From Lyophyllum atratum (Eukaryota > Basidiomycota > Agaricomycetes > Agaricales > Lyophyllaceae), in assembly GCA_014905825.1 (NCBI GenBank), contig JACGCN010000027.1:372001-436000 (forward strand): a stretch of 64,000 bases of DNA, in the 5' to 3' direction. This document shows, piece after piece, positions 52,190-61,239 of this stretch (within the stretch, counting starts at the first letter, position 1; every line of letters starts with the position of its first letter). The position numbers and the translations under genes are program-made. The notes under the pieces were generated by a model. That model saw only the letters and a program-made list of their open reading frames with translations, did no database searches and had not been told where the DNA came from.

Positions 52190-53405
52190 GTTTTCGAACC
52201 TGACCGCATCGACTATGGCAATCCTGCCATTATTGCCGCAGTTCTGGTGCATGTCTTCCTTCACGTTCTTAGTCATGACTTCATTAATGCAGTGTATAGG
52301 CGAAGCTCAAGAAATACATGGCCTACAATGGCTTCAAAGACTACTTCAATGGAAAACCATTGCAAGCCCATGTCCAGGCACTTCGGAAGGCTATTGGCGT
52401 GGATGCCTCTACCATGAAGAGCCAATTCAAGAAATTGGTGAGTATTTTTTGGATGGTGGGACCTGGGCTTACGTCAATTGTATCAGATATCACTGGGCAT
52501 TCTTGGCAATGAAAATTCAGGCCCTAGATCCTTAACGGAAAACCTGCGCGATGGCATGCAGAAATTCATGGGCTTGGCCAATGTCCCTGATGTCAAACAT
52601 GCTATGCACTTTCTTCTCATGGTGCGTTACGACATTATTGTGCATGCCGACAATCTCACTTATGTCTTTGACAGCGTGCATTTGCACGCAAAAACAAGGT
52701 ACTTCTCGTTGGTGGCGATGGAGCTGAAAGTGAGCCTGCAGAAGGGTCCGAACCACTGTCTTCGGATTCGGATTCGCAGGACAATACTTGCACACCAGGA
52801 AAGCGAAAACGTCGCACTGGAGGTGCAACTAAAGGAAAAGACTTCGCCAGCAAGCTCACTCGGTTCTTCGAAAGGAAGTATAAAGCTTGGGGTGACAACA
52901 TCTCCACAGGGTCGTGGGCTGTGTAAGCCCTGCTTTTCGTCATCTCCATTCGAGGCCTGAATTGTTTGCTCCAGGTACATTGACGCAGCTATTGCAGCCG
53001 AGGAGAAGAAGCATCCAGACGACAAGATGCCTCTGATTCCAAGGTGTACTCCGTCTGCTCCCCCTGCTTCCCCTGCTATGCCGTCGATGACCATGCCCAC
53101 TACCATGCTGAATATCAACAATCTCTCACATTCGCTGCAGAGTGCCGAACAGGCTCAGCAGGCTGGTGGTGAGTCCTATCCTTGCATAACTCGTCATGCC
53201 ATCGCTGATAAATGACTACTAAGGCATACCTTATGGAGCTGCAACGAGCTATTACAAGCCTGGTCCCACCCGTGCGATAGCTTATGGCCGTGCAGGCAGC
53301 GTGGCAGGTCATGATCTCGAAGGCCACAGCGGAGTAGACACCGATGCAGATTACATTTACCAGGGCTACACCAGAGAAGGTCAGACAAGTTCCTGGTGGG
53401 CGTAG
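52190..53405 (+). pseudogene. Hypothetical gene, partly decayed
   Basis: Protein-like pieces in changing frames: MAYNGFKDYFNGKPLQAHVQ (52318), QKFMGLANVPDVKHAMHFLL (52560-52620), GDGAESEPAEGSEPLSSDSD and TKGKDFASKLTRFFERKYKA (52720-52930), an intron (about 52924-52974), YIDAAIAAEEKKHPDDKMPL, a second intron, and IPYGAATSYYKPGPTRAIAY ending at 53405. The second half is a clean two-intron gene end; the first half has frame changes that I could not resolve with introns. No domain recognised. Confidence 0.45.
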
Positions 53406-53940
53406 ATCTCGGGAGGGGATAGCACGTCTTAAATATGCTCCAATGACATTTTTTTCAATGAAACCGATGCTCAGAAATGGCTACTACTGAATCTATCCGC
53501 AGTGCTGGATTTTGGAATAAAAATGGTGGAATGGGAGGTGACGTGCCAGGGCCACGTGCTACCTAACTCTATGAAAATCAGACAGCTCATTCATATAAAT
53601 TTTTGAAGAATTGTCAGTGATATTGAATACTTGACGGTCTCCAACTTGGACCTATCATATGAATCAGCTCCGATTTTCAGATTTTCCTCAATCATATCAA
53701 TTTCATCAGTGAAGCGTGCGGCCGTGTAGGTAAGTCACTATTCACATTTGGGGCCTGGCATGACACTCAAGTCTCTGAGTAGCTTCTCAGTTACAGAGAT
53801 TTTCGATTTCTATAAGCCCACCGTCCCATTACCCTTGAACTAGTGTATTTCGTTGGTAGCATTACATTAGCCTACCGTACATAACGAATACAAATTTCCG
53901 GATCGGGGAAGGGCTCCGAGAGCCGTCCCATCCCACGATC
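53406..53940. other. Non-coding AT-rich interval
   Basis: No gene recognised. It leads into the tandem repeat array. Confidence 0.4.
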
Positions 53941-53959
53941 CGGATTTGTTTGCTATTCA

Positions 53960-54605
53960 ACGGAGACCCTCGTAAGTTGTTCATGATTTGTTTGCCAGCT
54001 CTGTAAGCTGATATTTGGGGAGGGGAGCCAAGAGATAGAGGTGCAGATTATGGTGCAACGACCCAGTACCCTTGACCATGGACGACTGCAAGCATCATAC
54101 TCCCATACCCATTTTTTGGGGCCTTGTAAGTTGTTCATTAATCATTTAGCTCTGCAAACTGACATGTGGGGCCCCAAAGGTATATGGATGGAGTATGGAG
54201 TGCGATGACCCAGTACCCTCGGCCATACATGACTGGGAGCACCATGCCATCCCTATTTGATTGGACCCCCGTAAGTCGTTCAGTCGCTGTTTGCCAGCTC
54301 TATAAACTGATATTTGTGGTCTCCAAGATATATAGCTGGAGTTCTATAAACTGATATCTGTGGTCCTCACGATATATAGCTGGAGTATTCAGTGTGACAA
54401 CTCAGTACCGTCGGCCATACATAACTGCGAGCACCATGCCATCCCTATTTAATTGATTTAATTGGACCCTCGTAAGTCTATCAGTAGTTGTTCCTCGGTT
54501 CTATAAACTGACATATGGGGGCCCCAAGATATAGAGATGGTGTATACAGTGTGATGACCCAGTATCCTCAGCCATACACGAGTGCGATCACTATGCTCCC
54601 AATTT
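53960..54605. repeat. Diverged ~150-bp tandem repeat array (four units)
   Basis: Each unit has CGTAAGTTGTTCA-like, CTCTATAAACTGATAT-like, ATATAGAGATGG-like and GACCCAGTACCCTCGGCCAT-like blocks in the same order. GTAAGT falls at 53972, 54126, 54271 and 54472; the last gap is long because a 46-bp segment (TTCTATAAACTGATATCTGT) is duplicated inside unit 3. Confidence 0.8.
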
Positions 54606-54795
54606 GGTAGTCCTTTACAAGAAGAAAATTAGTTTGGATTAAATAGAGAACTACCTTACAATAAGTATGTACAGTAATGATAAAACTGTGGCTACGATAC
54701 GACGACTCACAGACTATGCTACAAAACAAGTACTATATACTGGCTGGTCAGATATTAGTGGTATATAACTGAATAGAAAAACCTGGCTTCTGTGA

Positions 54796-55970
54796 TTAGT
54801 AATCATCGTAGGTTGCAGTGGTCATCCAAGGATTGACATCGAGCTTCTCGTCCATAGAAGACGAGACAGGGACTATTTCAGTCTTGTCTGCAGGTTTGAT
54901 CTCAGCTTCGTCATCGGTCGCTGTCAAGTCAATTGGTGACTTGACATGTGGTCGCAGCTGGAAGACTTCGTCAGACCCATCTTCGTCAGCCTCTGGATCT
55001 GAATGAAACCTCATGAGCTGCGGGGTGATCAGCAGGAACAGGATATACACACGATCAAGGATCTCTCATACTTCTTCATCGTCAAGGATGCTTTGACGAG
55101 TCCAAGACTTAAAGGGTCCTGTATAGTTTTCAGCAACTCAAAAGCAGAAATTAAATCAAATTAAATATACCTTGTGACTCTCGCTGCCTTTTTGAAGGAT
55201 GATAGCCTTCCTCATCTGACTCGTTCGGATCCGACTCTGATTCCTCGGAGATGGCTCGCTCTGCATGAATGTCAATAGGAAGCCCACAGGACTGAACTTG
55301 GAGGTGAATCGCATCTCACCTTTGCCTTTTCGCTTATACGACCTTGGGACATTAATTCCAAGGGAGAATGGGGAGCTGGCCTTCGACCAAGCATTAATAA
55401 TCTCACATGGGATGGGTTTGCAAGTGGCTTGGGTACATCATCAGTAAGCTGAACACTACTCTCAAGTGACAATACCCACTGAAAAAGAGTTGATTGTCGA
55501 TGAATTTTGCCTTTTTGGTACCTTTGTTCATACTGAGGATCTCCCTGGTGGGCTCAGCATTGACCACCACATATAGAGACTTGTGCTCCTTTGCGCACAC
55601 GATCCAGTGAGGCCCTGACTCTTTGAGGGGGTTGAAGTACTCGAAAAGGTGGGGAAACAGGGCCCTTAAAGCTGTTAGGACCTTGGTGTGGGTCCAAGAG
55701 CCATGCGATGAAGGCGACCTGGAACTCTGAAGTCCTTTACCAACAAATCCCCTAGCATAGACTTCGATAACAGGTGAAAATTATGGTACCTTTTGTTTTG
55801 GGGAGGGAACCTGGGCCCGAGAAGCCCCATTGAGGCCTTTATTGGCCTCCTTGTGGGCATTGGAAAGACTTCCAGGAGTAGTATGCAGCAGCTTCGAAGA
55901 TCCAGGAGCTTGGGTATAGTTCGGAAGGATTTTGCTGAGGATTTTCCTGACATCTGAGGAGGTGTCCATG
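54796..55970 (-). pseudogene. Hypothetical gene with a frame break
   Basis: Starts MDTSSDVRKILSKILPNYTQ at 55970, intron after SPKQK (GTACC...GTAAAG), then FQVAFIAWLLDPHQGPN followed in another frame by VLTALRALFPHLFEYFNPLK, ESGPHWIVCAKEHKSLYVVV, and AEPTREILSMNKGTKKAKFI. Later exons are acidic (ISEESESDPNESDEEGYHPS; EADEDGSDEVFQLRPHVKSP) and the last ends at 54796. The frame change at about 55680-55700 has no obvious intron, so this copy is probably broken. The pattern resembles unnamed repeat-associated proteins of Agaricomycetes. Confidence 0.45.
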
Positions 55971-56180
55971 GGTGAACAAATTAATGAAAGTCGAGTAAGG
56001 ATTGGGGTGTATCGAGTAAAGACTGTTGAGAAAAGGAGGGACAAAAATTGGGAGGTATGGGGAAGAGGATAAGTATATAGAATGGTTGGCGAGCAGGGGT
56101 ATATTATGTAAAGTATGTGTATGTATTTGTTCATTATCAAACATTGCCAGCTGGTTCATTTCCCCCTGGTGCAAAAGCAA

Positions 56181-56625
56181 TCACGCGTGGGCTGTCTCCA
56201 GCATCTCTCGATAGTCTTCCTCTACATGTTGAGTAAAGAGTATTGCAAGGCCATGGTTGACCATGTTCTTGCTGAAAGTTGTCCCATGTTGAAAGTCTGA
56301 CTGGCACGCAGACATGGTACCCGGGGCAGCTTGTACAACAACCTTGAGGCCTGCATCAACATAGCTTGAGCCTTTGTTCACTGGAAGATTATTGTTGGCC
56401 TCCCATGAAACGGTCCATGAGAAACTCCATTTACAGAAGGAAGGATCAACATGGACTGGCCTAATGAGGAAAATCAATATACAAAGCTGTGCGAAAGCAA
56501 ATATAGACTTACGCATTATAACCACATGTTGCCAAGCTCTCTGGAGGAGCACGTGCAGCCGAGCGGAATGTGTAGGCTTTGCCATTGTACTCGATCGAAA
56601 AGCCACAGCCTGTCAACCAATTAGC
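56181..56625 (-). CDS. Hypothetical protein fragment, unrecognised
   Basis: Two exon-like pieces: about 56612-56515 (CGFSIEYNGKAYTFRSAARA, PPESLATCGYNA) and about 56460-56181 (DPSFCKWSFSWTVSWEANNN, GSSYVDAGLKVVVQ, ILFTQHVEEDYREMLETAHA), with an intron between. Looks like a real but unidentified protein; no upstream start was found. Confidence 0.3.
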
Positions 56626-56711
56626 AAATATGTATGACAGAAGAAAAAGAAAGACAGTTTTGCACGCACGTACTTAGTGATTTCACAGGGAAAACTGGCT
56701 TTCACAATGTT

Positions 56712-58274
56712 CTAGAAAAGACTGACACCACCAATGACTTTGTTGTCTTGAGCAGTCATTTCGGTGGAATCGAGCTTAGCGGTAAAGCTTTTTGCCCAGC
56801 CTAGAAGGCGCACGTAGCGGGGTCCAAGGAAGGCCCGGACGTCGGTGGATGTCTTTGGCCGTGGCCAGGAAATGATTTTATCGACTTTCTTCTCATCAGC
56901 TTCGATGCCGTTGACGCTGATGTGGTGTCCTAGGAAATCGATTTCCATGCAGTACAGTTCCATTTTGTTTCCGTTGATATACAAACGAGCGCCTTTGAGA
57001 GTCTGTAAAATAGTTCGAACGTTCTGATGATGTTCCTCTAATGAGGATGACCAGATGATAATGTCATCGAGATACACATGGCAAATCTTGCCGATGTGTG
57101 CCCTCAAGGCAGTGTTTACTCTTGCAGGGGCATTTCATAAACCCATAGGCATCACCAGCCACTCGAATAACCCGAACGGAGTCGAGATGGCGGTCAGTGG
57201 GACGTGAGCTGGATCCATGCGCGTCTGAAAAAATGAATTTGTCATATCAAGCTTGGCCCATATGCGGCCCTTAATGCAATCATTGAGGATGTCGTCAACG
57301 CGCGGAAGCAGATGGCTGTCTGTTACGGTGTTGGCATTCAAATGCCGGTAGTCGTTTACCCACCATGGCAACGCCGTGGAGTCGGCCTTGGGGATGATGA
57401 ACGTCGGTGATGCGTGAGGCGATGAAGACGGTTGGATGTGGCCAGCTTCAAGCTGTTGCTGGATCAGTGTTTTGAAGGTGTCACAATATTTCCGCGGACA
57501 TTGGTAGGTACACATCGCGATTTTCTTATACGCGTCCTTCACATGAAGTTGGGCATACACGTCTGTTGGCAAATCGTTTACGTGCGGAAGGGGTTCGGAC
57601 AAAGACGAGAACTCCTTTTTGAATTTGCCATCATATCGTTTCAACGACTCCAGAGATGCTTAGGCTTTCGAGGTCCGGTTGCGCCAACAAAAGACTGCAA
57701 CTTGACCAGACCACAAACAAACACAAGCTGTTCGATTTGGGTACGAATAACAACAATCGGGTTTATGTCTGCCACGACTTCAAAACGATTCATGCGGGAC
57801 ATCTCAATCAAGCGTTGGCTACACACATAGTTCAACTCGGTCAACATTGCCTTTTGATCTGCAATAACCTTGCGATGGACGTCAGCGGGCGAACCACGTT
57901 TGACAGGGACAGGGACATGTGGAGACAGGTTCAAAAGGTCGTAGTTTGTTCTTTTATCCATACATGTTCACGCGTGGTGGGCTATTACAGTATGATTCTT
58001 TACTAGCCACGGAACCAGGAAGACTGAGAATGACGGGGGCGCAAAGTCCTGGTGCAATGAGAGTACAGGTGGGAGTGGCTCTCCATTGACCATCCTTCGA
58101 TGTGACAGACAGTTTGACATACGTTGATAGGGTCGATACAGTTTTGGGAGCCAAAGGCGAAGACATAGCTACAGAGACAGTTTCAGGTGCGTTGAGAGTG
58201 AAAACGGTGAGGCCCAGGTGCGAAACTAACTCTGGAGATATAAGCATCAGATGAGCACCATTATACACCACTCC
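56712..58274 (-). pseudogene. Ty3/Gypsy pol fragment (protease and reverse transcriptase), broken
   Basis: From 58274: a retropepsin-like region (NGAHLMLISPELVSHLGL), then from 57644 RT motifs in order: KRYDGKFKKEFSSLSEPLPH, YQCPRKYCDTF, WVNDYRHLNANTVTDSHLLP, GRIWAKLDMTNSFFQTRMD, TPFGLFEWLVMPMGL, and ICHVYLDDIIIWSSSLEEHH with the catalytic Y-x-D-D. Lesions: TGA directly after MPMGL where Cys is usual, a frame break near 57650 at the inserted MITE piece, and loss of RNase H and integrase, ending at 56712. A dead fragment. Confidence 0.85.
57661..57720. mobile_element. Truncated hAT MITE end inside the Gypsy pol
   Basis: TAGGCTTTCGAGGTCCGGTT matches the left end of the hAT MITE at 13413 exactly for 20 bases; similarity fades after about 55 bp and the right end is missing. 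Confidence 0.65.
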
Positions 58275-58289
58275 CTAGCAGAGTGATAT

Positions 58290-58723
58290 ATCATATACCT
58301 CAATTGTATAACTTTTGGTCATGTATCAAACCCTACGATATGAGACAAACATGATATATCACATATTACAACAGCTCATCCACCTCAGCCACCCTCAATT
58401 CAAGCTCAGCTGTCCCTCCCACATTGCTGCCGCCCATCCCACCTATGTATATTGATAAATAGTCCCATCATCCCGCCCAGAATCATCCGCCATCATTCTG
58501 TCCGCCCTTCGCCGCCATCACGGCCCACGAATTTATAAATAGTCCTATCATCCCGCCAGAATCATCTCATTCTGTCCTCCCCACCATCATTGCCCCCTGT
58601 CGCCGCCATCATTTCCCCTCCCCACCATCATTTTGCCCATCATTTTGCCCTGCCGTATCACTTCCAACTCTTTCTATTAATAACACTCATTTGCCATCAT
58701 ATCTACAGTCAGAGATGCAAGAT
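58290..58723. repeat. CCATCAT-rich non-coding interval with a direct repeat
   Basis: Pyrimidine-rich, built from CCATCATT and CCGCCATC words. ATAAATAGTCC(C/T)ATCATC occurs twice, about 82 bp apart (58453 and 58535). No gene. Confidence 0.5.
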
Positions 58724-60657
58724 TTATTCGTCCTTATCATTACATGGCTCCCAGCGTTGTAGAATTAAGGGGACCTCCGCCCAGTGAGCCTGAAACCTAA
58801 GCTTTAGTGCGAGAGCTGCCCGCTGCTGAGAATACGCAGCAACACCTTCCATCGTCATGGAATCCAGGCCCATCCTCCGACACTGCTGCTCCAGCCACCA
58901 TCCAGCTTTCCATGAGAGGGTTGCCAGTAGACACATTGCCTCCTGCAGTAGCTCGACTTCTTCAGCCCACCTCATTGCCCTAGCTCTGGCGCGACACCAT
59001 TCGATCCGTAAACCCAAAGCTTGTTTTAGTACCTCCGCAACGGCCACATCAATGAAGGAAGCGACTGTTTGGAAATGATAGGAGACCCAGCAAAAGAGAC
59101 CACCCACAGCATATTGAGTGAGTGATAGCCGTGTTTCATCGGGGCCAACAGGCTTGCCGTGTTCAACAGCACCCGAAGGGATAAGAGCGGTGGAACCAGG
59201 GGGAAACTCGACGACGAGTTTCAAAGAATATAGAATAAGGTGTCCACCACGCTTAGAGTCGTACAAACCCATTGCGGTGGCACAGAGACCATAACAGAGA
59301 TTACCTGCATCAACGTGACGACAGATGCAAGTATGAGGACCACAGTTAAAGGTGCAGGCTGGAAAGATCGAGTTGTTGAAGTTGTGTTTGAGATTGGGAT
59401 GGTGTTGGAAGAGTGACTTGAGGATGTCCGCATAGTAATTGTATAACTTGGGGGCGAAGGAAGCGAATGTGCCTGAAGAGTATTGCCTTAGCATAGAATA
59501 GGGGAGGGGGAATCGTCTCCGATGGGAGGGGGGGATGAATCACGCGTACTTGATTGAAAGCCCGCGATGCAACAGATGTTGCAGTTGGAAGGGAGACGCC
59601 GAACCAAGCGGCCGCATGGACCACTGTGAACAAGGTTGCCAGGTTTCTAGAAGATTTCCGTCAAACATTCAGAAGCGCATGGAGAACATGGAGCACGTAC
59701 CGTTTGGCCCCCTCGGTAATCTGTTGCGAAGGCGGCAAAATTGCCCCAACAGTGGTTCACATCGTCCTCGTTGATTGCATATGTCCTGATCGCGTGCTCC
59801 CGGGCATCTTCCATTGCAGAGGTGGCTCCCGAGATGACATCGTCCCAATGAGCATCTTCCGGGCATCCAGGAAAGCCTGCGATGGCGCGTCCCTGGTCAT
59901 CGACAATCGAGAAGGCGTCCTGCAAGAAAGGTTTGAGCATAGGAAAGTAAACGAAGACCTGGACATGTACCTTCCGTCCCACTCCACCAGACCAAACTCT
60001 GCATCCAACAAGTCCTGCAGCTCATGTGGCTTCCGCGGGATCACCGTCTTCCCCATCTTCCCCTTCTTCCCCTTCTTCCCCCTCTGACCCTTCCCCTGTT
60101 TTCCCTTCTGTCTCAAAAACCCTGTCCATGCCCCTCCTTGGTGTTCGGAAGTGTTGCCGCATTGATCCCGGCCTTGAGCGGCGCCGAGAACAGTTGAGCT
60201 TTGGCGGATTTTGAGGTGCGGACTGGGCGGCTGAAAGGAGTTGCGGACACCGCCGCAAACGTCCGTTTCTTGCTGCGCTGGACTTTCTTGTTTATTGACT
60301 GACATCGAGCTTCGATGGTACCAGCACTTGTGTTGGGATGTACATGAACAGAGGTGGTGGAAGGGTCATAAATGTCACGACCTTCGTGGGAGAATGTTGC
60401 GCCGTCTGTGAGGGGTGCGCCTTCGGCATCGTCGCCATTGGTGGGTTCCTGGAGCATGGCCCCATGCATGAGGGTGTCAAAGTTATCCGAGATACGGACA
60501 GGAGGGCGATGGTGAAGGGTGGGGCTGGTGACGGTGGAAACCTGATAGGGTGCGAAGTCATACGCTGAGAACAAGGCTCCTGAGCGGGGTCTAGACCATG
60601 GTCAGCATATCTGACCATTGAAAGAAAGAGTTTTTGCCTTACCTGACCGTGAGGCAT
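58724..60657 (-). CDS. TET/JBP-like 2OG-Fe(II) dioxygenase, KDZ-associated type
   Basis: Read right to left: an N-terminal Ser/Thr-rich part (about 60590-60115), a Lys/Gly linker (KQGKGQRGKKGKKGKMGK) with KPHELQDLLDAEFGLVEWDG, DAFSIVDDQGRAIAGFPGCP, an exon KPGNLVHSGPCGRL to GFQS, then from about 59495 RQYSSGTFASFAPKLYNYYA and the catalytic core: CRHVDAGNLCYGLC (HxD iron ligands), RGGHLILYSLKLVVEFPPGS, GAVEHGKPVGPDETRLSLTQ (distal His and the Arg that binds 2-oxoglutarate) and VGGLFCWVSY. The family is known from KDZ transposons and is proposed to oxidise 5-methylcytosine. The 5' start (MPHGQ, 60657) is tentative, and the intron near 59979-59928 does not restore the frame by 1 nt, so the copy may be damaged; the catalytic exon is intact. 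Confidence 0.75.
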
Positions 60658-60819
60658 TGTTAGAGCGATGATATGATCTAGTGTGAGGGATAAATGAGTC
60701 AGTATAAGGTACCCAGCAAAAGATGATGCAAAGAGGAGGCGGATCAGCACATACACCCGCCGTAGGGCCTGTGGCAAGTCCCAATGTACGGGCGATAAAG
60801 GGAAGTAAAACCGCCGTAG

Positions 60820-61181
60820 TGTTAGAACAGGCAAGCGCAGGGATGTCAGGTTAGACAGCTACAAGCTGAAGTCCGAAGTTAGAAACTTGTTTATTGAGGA
60901 ACTGACTGATCTACTCACCTGAAGTCCGAAGTTAGAAACTGGGGACTTCAGGTCAATCTAATCTACTATATATACTATGCACAAGAAGGCTGTGTGCACT
61001 GGTTAGATGGTAGCTAAGGAAACTGATCTGGTCAACAGGCAGTGTAGTAAGTCACCATCAAGATGGTGATGCAACCAACACAGCCTGCAACACAGGAATG
61101 CTGTACAGTAACAACCATCAAGATGGTTGATGGGAGATAGGTTGGGAACGAGATTAGATAGCCCAGAAGGCGTTTCTAACA
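60820..61181 (-). repeat. Intact Copia LTR (362 bp); empty-site reference
   Basis: TGTTAGAACAGG ... GCGTTTCTAACA. At 60963-60965 the CTA that was duplicated in the other copy occurs once, followed by CTATATATAC: this is the uninterrupted form of the giant element's target. Confidence 0.95.
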
Positions 61182-61239
61182 CTCCCCCCTGAACCAGCAT
61201 ATCTCCAAGTCAAGAAATAATAAGTAAACGAGAGGGAGA

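Noticed and set aside
58860..60087. Plus-strand frames over the dioxygenase gene
   Set aside because: Antisense to exons with clear HVD and PPGS motifs on the minus strand.
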